A DNA stretch of 64,000 nt from NCBI GenBank assembly GCA_907165275.2, contig OU015671.1, positions 9,145,001 to 9,209,000 on the forward strand, given 5' to 3'. Below the pieces are notes generated by a model. That model was given only the letters and a program-made list of their open reading frames with translations. It searched no databases and was not told the DNA's origin. Each line of letters opens with the position of its first letter. Within the stretch, counting starts at the first letter, position 1. The position numbers and the translations under genes are program-made. The stretch is from Zygaena filipendulae (taxonomy: Eukaryota; Arthropoda; Insecta; Lepidoptera; Zygaenidae). Of this stretch, positions 32,451 through 43,024 are shown piece after piece.

Positions 32451-32823
32451 CAACGTGTTAATGAATTAACTGAAAACTAGAAAGTAGTTTGCTCAGAATC
32501 GACTATCAAATCTATCGCATTATGTTTTGATATAGGTTATATTTTTTCATTTTAACTAGCCCATGTCTAAATTATTTATAATGCAATATTTGACGCGTAC
32601 GCCGCGCACCACCCGCCCGCAGCAAAAAAAATCGAACCGGTAGACGCGGGCGTAGCGCTTGGAATTTTTTAGATAGATAGATAATTTTTTTTTCACCTCC
32701 AAACTAATGTTGAATAACTTTTAAAGTATAAATTTTTTCGACATAAAATATATTTTAATCATATTATTGTTTATTTTTTTAAATGGGGTGTATCAGGTTT
32801 TCAGTTAATTCATTAACACGTTG
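32451..32823. mobile_element. MITE, family A, copy 2
   Basis: CAACGTG...CACGTTG with TA on both sides. It is longer than copy 1 through an extra (GATA)n/T-rich piece near 32668-32695. Confidence 0.8.
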
Positions 32824-32874
32824 TATATGTATTTAAAAACGTGAAGGTAGTATGCCAAATCCGATGTAGGTACT

Positions 32875-33050
32875 TAGTTTTTTTCCGTGTTAATTTCGGA
32901 GTTCCAGTGGGAATTCGGGACAAAAAGTACCCTCTGTGCCCCTGACAACGAGCATGCAAAATTTCATGATGATCGGTTGAGCCATTAGGGCGTGAAAGCA
33001 AAACAAACAAACAAACGCACTTTCGCATTTATAATATTAGTAAGGATTTG
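32875..33050 (-). mobile_element. Helitron-like repeat, reverse, 3' end lost
   Basis: TTAATTTCGGAGTTCCAGTG, then the core, an (AAAC)n tract and TTATAATATTAGTAAGGAT. Confidence 0.7.
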
Positions 33051-33148
33051 CACCAAAAATTGAATGTTAATTTAGGAAAAGGGATATAATTGCGTAAATA
33101 ATGAAACATGATTTAAAGTGTAAACGAAAGAGAAATTCATATACATCT

Positions 33149-33389
33149 GAGGAGCTATTATTTAACTTTTGTTTCTATCATTTTTCGGTTGCGATAAAAA
33201 AATGGCTGTTTTGCGATTACAATATGCGCGTTTTGACACCTACAATATCTAGCAATCAACCAAAATAAACATACTTACTTCAAAAGTTGAAGCTGCCTAA
33301 ACATGATTAATTAATCACCAAATAGCTATTTATTTAAATGAAACTGAAATATGATAGCAACAAAAGTTACATAATTGCCCTGCAGCTAA
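33149..33389. mobile_element. MITE, family E, copy 3
   Basis: Left TAACTTTTGTTTCTATCATT and right ATGATAGCAACAAAAGTTAC are inverted arms. The interior has CGATTACAATATGCGCG and TACAATATCTAGCAATCAAC. Confidence 0.75.
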
Positions 33390-33492
33390 CTTATGGATTG
33401 CCTAAGCGTTTCTGTCATTACGTAAGAATGAATGAAAAAGAGTGAATCATATGTGGGAGTAACGTATCAAATAACACCTAAAGAGGATATAT

Positions 33493-33728
33493 GGACGTAG
33501 ATAAGCAATAGTGTGTTAACCCACACTGAAGAAATTTTGATTAAATTAAAGTTTTAAAATTATACCGCCATTTTGTGTCAAATTTTTTATGTTCAATATT
33601 TAGTTACATATTTAAACAATGTAATAAGGTAAATACATAATTAAAAAAACGTTCTCTAACTCCCAATAAATCGTTCTGAATCAATAACTTCATTTTGTGG
33701 GTTAACATGTTATTGCTTATCTGCGTCC
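33493..33728. mobile_element. MITE, family B, copy 5
   Basis: 236 bp, GGACGTAGATAAGC...CTTATCTGCGTCC, flanked by ATAT on both sides (33489-33492, 33729-33732). Confidence 0.85.
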
Positions 33729-33960
33729 ATATACGGATGAGATTCGATCGATTTAGAAATGCAAACATCATTAGCGATCTGAACCAGTGAGAATGTATTC
33801 GAAGTATTTGCATTTGGGGTGAGTGATGTGTAGGTAGGTACGAGATTTTTCATAGCCTCTGACGATTAGGACCCGCTCGTCCGAACTATGTATATTATAT
33901 AGGCTTCGTATGTTTATTATATAATCTTCCTATATTCAAACGGTTGGCTTATCGTTAAAT

Positions 33961-34195
33961 GGACATAGATAAGCAATAGTGTGTTAACCCACATTGGAGA
34001 AATTTTGAATAAATCGTGTTTTAAAATCATATCGTGATTTTGTTTCAGCATTTTTTTATGTTTAAATGTTTTTTGGTATTTAAACAATGTAATAAGGTAA
34101 ACACATAATTAAAAAATGCTCTATAACTCTCAATAAAGCGTTTTGAATCAATAACTTAGTATTGTGGGTTAACATGTTATTGCTTATCAGGGTCC
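33961..34195. mobile_element. MITE, family B, copy 6
   Basis: 235 bp, flanked by AAAT on both sides (33957-33960, 34196-34199). It lies only 230 bp from copy 5. Confidence 0.85.
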
Positions 34196-34309
34196 AAATA
34201 TGAGAACAGATCATAGTTCCAATCTAACTTTGCCTGGCACATTGGCAATCGCAAATAGAAAACTGCGGCATTTTCTGTCCTCGGTATTATACAAAATGAT
34301 TATACAAAT

Positions 34310-34486
34310 AATATTTTAAATGTGAATGTGAATTAATTTGTTTGTTTGTCACTACTCAACCTTATTATCATTAAATTTTGCATACACGTTGTTAAATGTA
34401 CAGAAAAGGACATAGGCTATATTTTCGTCTCGGAATTCTCGCGGCAACTTTGAAATTGACGCGGGCAAACTGCGGGAAACGGCTAG
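34310..34486 (+). mobile_element. Helitron-like repeat, diverged forward copy
   Basis: AATATTTTAAATGTGAATG, core with CATACACGTTGTTAAATGT, and a decayed hairpin ending CGGCTAG-T. Confidence 0.65.
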
Positions 34487-34781
34487 TATAATGAATCTTT
34501 CTAATAAAATGTAACATGTAACATATCCATGAGGATTGTACAGTATTATTTACAGTACAGTACAGATATCCTCAATATCCAAACTTCCGTTCGGCTAAAG
34601 TGACACCTGCGTCAAGCGCACGCATCGCGATCCCGAAATTGACATGTCTCTTGTTATTACTGAATATGCAATAGATCCTCCCATGTCACTCCGTCAGACA
34701 GCTGTCACTTTCAGAACACTCGTTCTGCGGCTTCTTTGCCACAACTGCAGGAACACACGTCGACGTAATCAATTAAAAAAC

Positions 34782-34986
34782 AATGGGCTAGCTGACTAGT
34801 TTTTTAGTCCGTCTTGTTGATCGATAACAAATATTGGATACGTATTTATTCTTCTTTTACGTAAAAAAATGGCGATACATTAAGTGGAAATACCATGTGA
34901 CGTCACACCGTACTCTTTGTATTTAGTTATGACGTTGCGACCTCCCACTCATAATCTTTAATTGCGATTAAAAAAAAATACGCGTA
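34782..34986 (+). mobile_element. MITE, family D, copy 4 (right end lost)
   Basis: AATGGGCTAGCTGACTA tip, TTTTAGTCCGTCTTG, GGATACGTATTTATTC and one perfect TGACGTCA at 34898-34905. A second, decayed site TGACGTTG follows. Confidence 0.7.
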
Positions 34987-35207
34987 CACCCAGAAAATGT
35001 GATGTACGAATGTACGTACTCACTGTTTGGACATACGTAATTTAAGACTACAGATACGTATTTTTGTGTAATTTAATACTACGCTTTGTAAAAATCTTAC
35101 AACCATAGCTATACGTAGTAGCATCTCCTGTTGGTAATAATTTATATCTTTTTTTTATATGATTATATCCACTAAGTATCCGCATTTATCTCTTGATTAT
35201 TCTTACT

Positions 35208-35400
35208 ATTAGATATAAATGCGATAGTGAGCTTGTTTGTTTGTTTGTTACGCTTTCACGCCACAACGGCTCAACGGATCACCATGAGATTTTTCATTCG
35301 CGTTGTGAGGGATACAGAGAAGGACATAGGGTACTTTTTATCCCGGAATTCCCGCGGGAACCTTGAAATCACCGCGAGCGAAACTGCGGGGATCAGCTAG
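35208..35400 (+). mobile_element. Helitron-like repeat, forward copy
   Basis: Diverged 5' end (TTAGATATAAATGCGA), (TTTG)n, core GGCTCAACGGATCACCATGA and TATCCCGGAATTCCCGCGGG. CTAG is at the end, followed by T. Confidence 0.75.
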
Positions 35401-35740
35401 TAACGTAATATTTCTATTGTAAAACTCATTATCAGGCTCTATCCCACTAATGCTTTTTTGCTATCTCTTCCAGTATTTTATTAAGTCTATATCTGTAACG
35501 TTCATTTTTGGTTTTATTGTTGTCTGTGCAGGTACCAGGTAAAGTGATATTGCGTGCACAAGTAACTACTCTACTTTATACATAGTTGTCTATGAAATTC
35601 GCCAACTTGGCATTATGATTCACGACTGTTGTGTCTGGACTTAATAAATTATGTTGTGACGCTATATTTTTCCATTATAACTCCGAAATTAACTCGTTCC
35701 TAAACGGCGGCGAACAGCTAGCTGGTAAGAGAAAAAATTT

Positions 35741-35909
35741 AATTTTTTGTTTGTAACGAATTAACTCAAAAATTATCTAACCAATTTTAAAAATTGTTTC
35801 AATTTTAAAAAGCTACAGTATTTCTAAGTGACACAGGGTATAGGTACTTATTATCCCGGAACTCTCACGGGAACTCCGAAACGCAGGTGAATCCGCGGGA
35901 AACAGTTAG
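35741..35909 (+). mobile_element. Helitron-like repeat, old forward copy
   Basis: TTGTTTGTAACGAATTAAC, TTATCCCGGAACTCTCACGG and GTGAATCCGCGGGAAACAG, then TTAG in place of CTAG. A further 3' end remnant (GGCGAACAGCTAG) lies just upstream, so this is another head-to-tail pair. Confidence 0.6.
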
Positions 35910-35921
35910 TAAATCCCCACT

Positions 35922-36100
35922 TCCCTACTAATATTATAAATGCGGAAGTAACTCTGTCTGTCTGTCTGTCCGCTTTCACGCCCTACCGGATTTACCGATC
36001 ATCATGTAATAGATATAGAGAAGGAAATAGGGTACTATTGTCCCGGAGTTCCCGCGGGAACTCCGAAATTAACGCGGGTGAAACCGCGGGAAACAGGTAG
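35922..36100 (+). mobile_element. Helitron-like repeat, short forward copy
   Basis: TCCCTACTAATATTATAAAT start, (GTCT)n at the usual position, then a small core deletion. The hairpin is intact; the terminus is GTAG rather than CTAG. Confidence 0.75.
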
Positions 36101-36183
36101 TAGGTAACCCAGGTACTAGAATCTAGTGCCACGCGAAGACTGAAGGTTTATTAAGAAAGATTTTTTTGAAACTCAACCCCTAA

Positions 36184-36327
36184 TGGCCGCACTCAGAGTC
36201 GTTTTAATGATAACTTAATTTTAAGCAAAGATTTTAAAAACAAAACCGACGCACTTCATTGAATTAATGTTAATTGATATTAAACTAAATTTAACTGAAT
36301 TAATTATGTTAGTTGGCATTTAACTAG
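36184..36327. mobile_element. Foldback MITE, family C, copy 5 (interrupted)
   Basis: GCCGCACTCAGAGTCG left arm and the TTAATTGATATTAAAC centre are present. The element is cut at 36327 by a LINE-type fragment and its right arm is not recovered. Confidence 0.65.
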
Positions 36328-36448
36328 CATCCCCATTCCAGGTCGGCAACGCACCTGCATGCCTTCTGGTGCTGCAGATGTCTATGGGCGGCGGTAATCA
36401 TTTACCATCAGGTGTACCACTTGCCCGTTTGCCCCCTATGACATAAAA
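36328..36448 (+). mobile_element. 3' end of a non-LTR retrotransposon
   Basis: GGTCGGCAACGCACCTGCAT, GTGCTGCAGATGTCTATGGG, CGGCGGTAATCATTTACCAT and GCCCGTTTGCCCCCTATGAC, then an A-rich tail. This order is a familiar 3' end of lepidopteran LINEs (CR1/Jockey-like by memory; class not verified). It is inserted in a family C MITE. Confidence 0.6.
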
Positions 36449-36530
36449 AAATTAAAAAAACTAAATTTAACCTAAGGAGGGGTTTAAAAAAGTGTTGTTT
36501 TGAAGTAATCCGTGCGACCTAAAAACTAAC

Positions 36531-36770
36531 AGCCGCACTCAGAGTTGACTTTAATGATTTCCTACTTGAATAAGTATAGATTTTTAAACCAAAACTGCCA
36601 CAATCAGAGACGTTCAGTAAATTAATGTTAATTGGCATTTAACGAGACGTAACTTAATTAGTTAAATGGCAATTAACATTAATTTATTAAACTTGTTTGA
36701 TTGCGGCAGTTTTGTTTTAAAAATCTATACTTAATTAAGTAATCATTAAAACGACTCTGAGTGCGGCGGT
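36531..36770. mobile_element. Foldback MITE, family C, copy 6
   Basis: Complete: AGCCGCACTCAGAGTTGAC ... GACTCTGAGTGCGGCGGT, with the inner AACTGCCACAATCAGAGACG / GTTTGATTGCGGCAGTTTTG pair. Confidence 0.8.
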
Positions 36771-37263
36771 ATGCGTTTTACTGCCAGCACCAATTTAATT
36801 TAAAAAACACGGAAAAAAGGTTAATTATCACAAAATAAATCTCAATGAACGGTTCAAGCCGAGATTACCAAGGTAAGCTCTGTTACCGTTATAAAATAGA
36901 ATGAATGGAAGCTTTAAACTGTAGTTAGCGAGTTCTGTGCAACGAGGTGTAGAGCGACCTTAAATCTCAGTAAATGAGGTTTTTTTGCTAATGGCATGTA
37001 TTTGGCTTCGCACGGGTCAAGTAACGTTCTATAGGGTTAGCTCGACGAGCCAAAACGCGTGCTTCAACATCCAGTTGTATGCCTAGAATAAACAAGATGG
37101 CTGATGTCCAGTAAACTGTAGCTGATAGAACGCTAAGTCATCGCAAAAATTATTATTATTATATTATTATTATTACACTTTACAATTTGTCAGACACCAA
37201 TCTAGGAAATCGGAAGGTGTAATCGAAGTTAGAACATTTGGTTCCGATTTAGAATCAGCGAGT
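36771..37263. other. Unassigned intergenic sequence
   Basis: Contains an AT-rich (TTA)n tract at about 37148-37176. No gene seen. Confidence 0.4.
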
Positions 37264-37369
37264 GTGAGAGAGAGCGAGTGATCACACTACATTAAAATGT
37301 ACCCTAGTGCAGTCGATTTAGGGTACAATTTAGTGTAGTGTGATCACTCGCTCTCTCTCTCTCTCTCAC
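37264..37369. repeat. Long hairpin with GA/CT-rich outer arms
   Basis: GAGCGAGTGATCACACTACA pairs with TGTAGTGTGATCACTCGCTC. The pairing extends inward through TGTACCCT/AGGGTACA and outward through (GA)n/(CT)n, giving arms of about 42-48 bp around a loop of about 14 bp. The extra CT repeats in the right arm show microsatellite slippage. Confidence 0.75.
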
Positions 37370-37878
37370 TCACTGCGAGGCGGGTGTGGTCTGCCGCTCC
37401 TGTGTGTGTATCGGACAATATCACCATGATTCTAAAAATTATTTCACTCTTGAAAGCTGCAGCGCCCTCAAGAGACAGAATACTTCTCGGATGATACAAT
37501 CAATCTGAGGGAATTTCAAGATTGTCGCGGATGACATCACGTTAGATCAATTCACAAGCGAAATGAAATTCACTGAATCCCATTTTGTGGTATTTTTGAA
37601 TCATTCGAATACGGTGTTGCTGTTTTCTTAAACTACTTAAGACTTGTTTCATTTTACGCAGAATATTTAAAAACCGTAAACTAACTCGCATTGTTGAAAA
37701 TGACATTATGTCACTAAACGCCAAACTTTCGATCGGTGAATTCAAAAAAGAGTGGTCGACCCTCTCGTTGCAGATTTCACGTGAAATGAAATTTCAAAAA
37801 TACTATTTCATGCATTCGCATGCGAATGTTGCGATTCCGTGTGTGGAAAGTAATTCGAGCGATTTAAAAACACGTCTC
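37370..37878. other. Unassigned intergenic sequence
   Basis: Short frames overlap on both strands, none with a domain. No repeat recognised. Confidence 0.35.
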
Positions 37879-38427
37879 CAGGGTTCTTATTTACTATGAC
37901 CATAACACGCCGCGCTAAGATAACACGCCGCAAAACTGTCTTTTCCTTGTAATCAAAGAAGTTTTACTGCAAAAAAATACATTTACAACGTTTCTTATGG
38001 CATAAAGAATAGTAATTTCTAATATCTTAGCATCTAGAACATTTGGAAATGCGTTTTTGAGACGCGCGTTATGGGCAAGGAATGTTGTTGGTCATCTAAT
38101 CTATACTATAATAAAAGAGTAGAATCCGCTATTCTGTACATTGAATATTTTTACCTAAAATTGAGAGGGGTGATAAAAGAAGGGTAACCAAGCCCAAAAA
38201 AAGTTTTAAAATTAATTTCTGACCGTCTGTCTGTCTGTCTGTTCGCGATAATCTCCGCATCTACTGAACCGATTGTCATGCGGTGTTCACAGGTAGATTA
38301 AGCTTAGCCTGGAGCTACGTATAGGCTTTGTTTCATTGAAATCGGATGTCGGGACAAAAGTTGTTGTATAAAAACCTTTCATGCGGGTGAAACCGCGGGG
38401 CACAGCTAGTAGTGAATAAGGGCTCTG
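37879..38427. mobile_element. MITE, family F, copy 2, carrying a Helitron-like insertion
   Basis: CAGGGTTCTTATTTACTATG at the left and AGTGAATAAGGGCTCTG at the right are the inverted ends. The sub-terminal block GACGCGCGTTATGGGCAAGG / AATGTTGTTGGTCAT matches copy 1 inverted. The sequence is split at 38100 by a complete Helitron-like element. Confidence 0.8.
38100..38409 (+). mobile_element. Helitron-like element with exact ends defined by its host copy
   Basis: 310 bp running TCTATACTATAATAAAAGAG ... CCGCGG hairpin arm ... CTAG, with A immediately before and T immediately after. Family F copy 1 shows the uninterrupted sequence of the surrounding arm. TC...CTAG between A and T is the diagnostic end structure of Helitrons. 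It has (GTCT)n in the 5' half. A relative lies at 57862-58111. Confidence 0.85.
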
Positions 38428-38984
38428 CTAGTGATAAATAAATACGGGCAACTTTTACACCGTCTATGTGTCTACTTTATATATTATATACGGTTGAATG
38501 ACTAAGCGGTAAGGGCGATCGACTTACTCAAGAAAGGCAATAAATCCTAGCACTCCTACTCAAAGCTCCCCCATTCATAAATCTAATAGATATAGGGGTT
38601 AATTAACCACTTTTTGCTACAATAATAGCACGATTGCTTGTTATTAATCTTATATCCCTTTGGTCATCACCTGCTGTTCATAATATTTTCGGTTAAACGT
38701 CGTGAGTCAAGGAGGGTGCACTAAGCCCAAAGGGTATCAATATGTGTACCTTAAAAAAGGTAGCCCTAGTAATAGATTTAGGTTTTTTAAATGTTTATTA
38801 TTTTTTGTATGCACAATGCACATGCCAAATTTCAAATAATAAACCCATATTAATAATGACATAATAGGTATATTTTAAAATATACAATTATACTCGTCAT
38901 CGTCGTCAATTATTGACGACGTCAACTACTTGAAGATACTTACTTAATAAATGTACTGTGCCAGCCTCAGCTGACTTACCCCTT
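38428..38984. other. Unassigned intergenic sequence
   Basis: No named repeat seen. A local GTCGTCA-rich palindrome, GTCGTCAATTATTGACGAC, lies near 38901-38920. Confidence 0.4.
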
Positions 38985-39160
38985 GGCCACAATCTCGGCG
39001 GCGGCGGTGGCGGTGGCAGCGGCGGCAAACACAAATGGTAGACAACATAAGAAATAGTCCACAGCTATCAGCGGTGCGAGCTGTGGCCCACCTTTTATGT
39101 TGTCTACCATTTGTTTTTGCCGCTCCCGCCGCCGCTACCGCCGCCGCCGAGACTGTGGCG
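38985..39160. repeat. GGC-rich long hairpin, arms about 80 bp
   Basis: The left arm (GGCCACAATCTCGGCGGCGG ... ACAAATGGTAGACAACATAA ... CCACAGCT) pairs with the right arm (AGCTGTGG ... TTATGTTGTCTACCATTTGT ... CCGCCGAGACTGTGGC) around a loop of about 13 bp. The arms combine GC-rich trinucleotide runs with a low-GC non-repetitive part, both preserved. Confidence 0.75.
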
Positions 39161-39218
39161 CCACCCTTAGACTAGAGAATATAATATTTGTTTGAGTTCA
39201 TATAAAAATATATTATAA

Positions 39219-39451
39219 CTAGCTGTCCCCCGCGATTTCATCCGCGGAAATTTCGGAGTTCCCGCGAAGGTTGCGAGAAAAAAGTACACTATGTCCTTCA
39301 GTTGCCGAGGGAATTCCGGGATAAAAACTATCCTATCTTTTAAGTAGGACCATATTATAAATGTTTGCAAAATTTTATCAAAATCCGTTCAGTAGTTTCG
39401 GAGTCCATCGCGGACAAACAACGTGACACGTGATTTATATACTATATTAGA
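39219..39451 (-). mobile_element. Helitron-like repeat, reverse, variant
   Basis: CTAGCTGTCCCCCGCGATTT start. On the minus strand the 5' end is A-TCTAATATAGTATATAAATC. Two versions of the GTTGCCGAGGGAATTCC/GTTCCCGCG block are present. Confidence 0.7.
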
Positions 39452-40217
39452 TTATGTTCGTGTCTATAGTCTTATTCTATAAACATAGTGACACTATGTT
39501 TATAGGCGCTACAGAACAATGACGAAATTAAAAAAAAAACGACATTCAGCAAAGCCTTACTTCAATTGAGCGCTGTAAGATGTGTTTTGATTATAAAAAT
39601 GACAATCAAATCATGAAGTAGACTTTATTTGAAGTATTCTATATTTGGAATTGCAAAACAATTTTAACAATTTTGTTATTGACCTGTGATACTAGTGCTC
39701 GTCGCTTAGCACCCCCTTTCCGACTAACGTTTCATAACATCCTTCACTTTCTGTAAATATCCGAAGCTGAACCATCGGACCTAAGTAGTAAATATCTCAT
39801 TTTGTTAAACCTGGAAGTTACGCAAGTACTACAAACATTTATCATGCAAAAAAATGGTACAAAGTTAGGTACACCTACCAATGTTCATAATGGATGAGTG
39901 GGCTCAAGTTTTTTATCAATAGAAAAGTGTATACTCACTTTGTTTTTGTTCTATGAAATATGGGTATTTCTTCTTCTTTTATGTACGAATATTATTGGAT
40001 AAGAAAATATGTATGATCAATGTTGAAGTTTCTGAGCATGACATCGTTATTATTTATTGCTACGTACGTTTTTCATATGCGTTTTTAGTTTTCACAAATG
40101 TTTTTTTTTTATATAAAATGAAAATTAAAAGATGGTATAGGAGTAACGACAGTTAAGAAGTGAAATCATAATTTTGGAGTAACAGCACCAAATAAAAGAT
40201 CCTGGGTCCCGATTATA
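39452..40217. other. Unassigned intergenic sequence
   Basis: A near-perfect palindrome CTATAAACATAGTG/CACTATGTTTATAG lies at 39477-39505. No gene seen. Confidence 0.4.
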
Positions 40218-40566
40218 CAACGTGTTAATGAATTAACTGAAAACTAGAAAGTAGTTTGCTCAGAATCAACTAGCGAATCGATCGCACTATGTTTTAATAT
40301 AGGTTATATTTTTTTCATTTTTACTAACCCATGTCTAAATTATTTATAATACAATATTTGACGCGTACGCCGCCCGCAGCAAAAAAATTCGAACCGGTAA
40401 GCGCGGGAGCAGCGCTTGGAATTTCGTAGATAAGTCACCTCCAAACTAATGTTGAATAACTTTTAAAGTATAAATTTTTTCGACATAAAATATATTTTAA
40501 TCATATTATTGTTTATTTTTTTTTAATGGGGTGTATCAGGTTTTCAGTTAATTCATTAATACGGTG
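40218..40566. mobile_element. MITE, family A, copy 3
   Basis: 349 bp, CAACGTG...ACGGTG with TA on both sides. The right tip has two substitutions. Same orientation as copy 2. Confidence 0.8.
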
Positions 40567-40775
40567 TATATAACTTGAACAGATTTTGGTTTTCGGTTTT
40601 AATTACAAATTTACCCGACGCAACACGAGTAGTTTGTAACATGCTGTAGCGTACTAGTTTCGTGTTTAGTTTAGGGTATAAATGAATGTTTTAGGACGTC
40701 CAGACCGGCTGCAATCTAGATAACTTTATGTAACTAAGCACGTTCACTTTACGTGCTATTTGCGTGTATACCTAA

Positions 40776-40979
40776 TCCTTACTAATATTATAAATACGAA
40801 AGTAACTCTGTCCGTCTGTCTGTCTGTTACGCTTTCATGCTTCAACGGTTTAACCGATAATCATGAAATTTTGCATACACGTTGTCGGGCGTACAGAGAA
40901 GGACATAGGGTACTTTTTATCGCGGAATTCTCGTGGAAACTCCGAAATTACTGTGGGTGAAACCGCGGGAAACAGCTAG
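40776..40979 (+). mobile_element. Helitron-like repeat, intact forward copy
   Basis: TCCTTACTAATATTATAAAT, (GTCT)n, core, and CTAG followed by T. The first hairpin arm has one change (CTGTGGG). Confidence 0.8.
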
Positions 40980-41098
40980 TATAAAAATAAATGTACTTTG
41001 TTTCAAATGTCTAGATTTAACATTTATTAAAATATCATTTTAGATAAAATTTATTAAACAATTTACAAGTTGCTAAATAGTTATCGATTAGATACTTA

Positions 41099-41285
41099 GA
41101 GCGCTAGTACACGTCCGTTTTTTACACCGGCCGACGGACCGTTTTTTTACCGGATTCAGGGTGATGTATGGTTTATGATGAATGTGTGTACACGCACCGG
41201 ACACCGGACCGGCGAACAATACAAAGGAATCCGTTTACTGACGGTTCGTCATCCGGTGTGAAAACGGACGTGTACAAGCGCTCTT
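41099..41285. mobile_element. MITE, family L, single copy
   Basis: GAGCGCTAGTACACGTCCG at the left and CGGACGTGTACAAGCGCTC at the right, with the inverted repeat continuing through ACACCGG/CCGGTGT. The interior is rich in CCGG words. Confidence 0.75.
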
Positions 41286-41710
41286 ATTCTTAACACACAA
41301 AACCACAAAACATACAGCAGTCTCTATGCTATGAATGGGCGACCCAAAAACCAATAACATTAAAAACGTTTAGACATTCTTAGGGAAGACAAAAAAGTAA
41401 AGAGGTTTACTATGTGTTCGAGGAGAGCCTTATAAATCACCGGGCGACCCGGCCCGGATTGAACTCGCGACCGTAAATATATCAACTGACAATTACCTGA
41501 GTAACTTAAACGGAACAACCTAGCTCGTGGTGTCCGGGACTCGGGTCTTTTAGCCGTTTTTAACACGCCTTCACTAACTTGATTTGTAAATGTAAGGGTA
41601 CGTAGGTACAGACTATATATAATACAACATAACATGTTACGCTACATTATATAACATGTTTCAGATAATGCAGACACAGGAATGTTATGATAACAATATG
41701 TTATATAAAA
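41286..41710. other. Unassigned sequence with a B-box-like motif
   Basis: On the minus strand at about 41455-41470 GCGAGTTCAATCCGGGC resembles the internal B box of a tRNA or tRNA-derived SINE. No matching A box or tRNA fold could be drawn, so no RNA gene is called. Confidence 0.35.
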
Positions 41711-41945
41711 TATCTGGGTCACCGAGCTTCGCTCGTTGTGTATAGCGCCATCTGTTGTTAAGCAGAAAAACAAACATTTATTTTTCATTGCCTGAAAACT
41801 CGGATAAAACGACGTGTTCTAAAAATGAAACCTGGCTAGATCGATTAATCGCCCCCGAAACCCCCTGCATACTAATTTCATGAAATTCGTTGGAGCCGTT
41901 TCCGAGATTCATATTACACATATATGTATATATAGATAATATATA
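41711..41945 (-). mobile_element. Second Helitron-like repeat type (GAGCTTCGCTC hairpin)
   Basis: CTGGGTCACCGAGCTTCGCTCG, with a hairpin GAGC-TTC-GCTC, then TAGCGCCATCTGTTGTTAAG, CGATTAATCGCCCCCG and an AT-rich end ATATATATAGATA. This is a familiar lepidopteran repeat type; the class is inferred from the end hairpin and the TCTATATATA-like opposite end. Confidence 0.5.
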
Positions 41946-42469
41946 CAAGAATTGCTCGTAGATTAGACACGTTATTTGTTTTGTTTTTCTTTTGTTATTT
42001 TAAAGTACAACAGTCGCTGCTGCAGCTACCAAAACGTCCTCTCCCGACGACACTGTGGATAGCAAAGTACTGAAAAACGAGAAACAACAATGGTTGTATT
42101 CCATTGCAATAACCTATATTGCACTGTTATTCTAATGTATTCAGTATTGTTTTATATTGCAATGTTGAAACACAAGATTACACAACGTGGACGTGTTATA
42201 TAACACAAGTTATTCTAACATGTTACACAGTTTGTACGCACCTAATTGTAGAGCGTTTCAACTCAATTTTCCGCTTATTAAGTAGCTGAAAATTAGTATT
42301 TAGGTAAAACAGTTTGAATGTTTTTGATCCACGTTAAAGTCGCTTAAAATAGGTGCTTTCCTAGCTTGATAAACGTGCGGAAAATTTGTGATTTCCACGC
42401 CAGGTAGTGCTTTCTGTTTTTCCTCATATTTTCTTTGGATAATAAGGACGCCGTATAATATACGTAATT
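41946..42469. other. Unassigned intergenic sequence
   Basis: No gene or named repeat recognised. Confidence 0.35.
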
Positions 42470-42681
42470 GGACATGGATAAGCAATAGTGTGTTAACCCA
42501 CACTGAAGAAATTTTTAGTAAATCGTGTTTTAAAATTATAGCGCTATTTTTTATCAACTTTTTTTTATGTTCAACATTTTGTTGGTATTTAAACAGTGTA
42601 ATAAGGTTAACACATAATTAAAAACGTTCTGTATCAATAACTTTATGTTGTGGATTAACATGTTATTGCTTATCAGCGTCC
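42470..42681. mobile_element. MITE, family B, copy 7 (internally deleted)
   Basis: 212 bp, GGACATGGATAAGC...CTTATCAGCGTCC, flanked by AATT on both sides (42466-42469, 42682-42685). It lacks about 24 bp before the right arm compared with the other copies. Confidence 0.85.
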
Positions 42682-43024
42682 AATTGAAGATACTTTGAAT
42701 TTTAATTAAAGAAATGTTACGTTATACTTACTACTGTTTTATTTCCTCGCAATCGAGGTGAAAAGCAGAGTTTATAACTCGTCCACAAAACTACTTTATC
42801 CTCGACATTACTATCAGCCCTCGTCTCGTCTAAAAATCCAAAGTCACGGATAAAAATGGTTCGTTTTGCGCACTTGTTGTAATATCTACTATTTCGTCTG
42901 AAATTTTAACTAAAAAGATAATAATCTTTATTCGTACTTACAGTGCAATTATGAGAAACACTTTTTAACCCACCGTTTTAAATTAGGCACTTTGTTCAAT
43001 AAGATCTGTGGTTCATATATTATT
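42682..43024. other. Unassigned intergenic sequence
   Basis: No feature recognised. Confidence 0.35.

Noticed and set aside
37148..37176. Possible CRISPR-like or telomeric array among the short repeats
   Set aside because: The tract is a (TTA)n microsatellite. No direct-repeat/spacer structure and no TTAGG telomere repeats occur in the window.
41450..41475. tRNA-like B box on the minus strand
   Set aside because: No A box at the right distance and no cloverleaf could be drawn; at most a decayed SINE.
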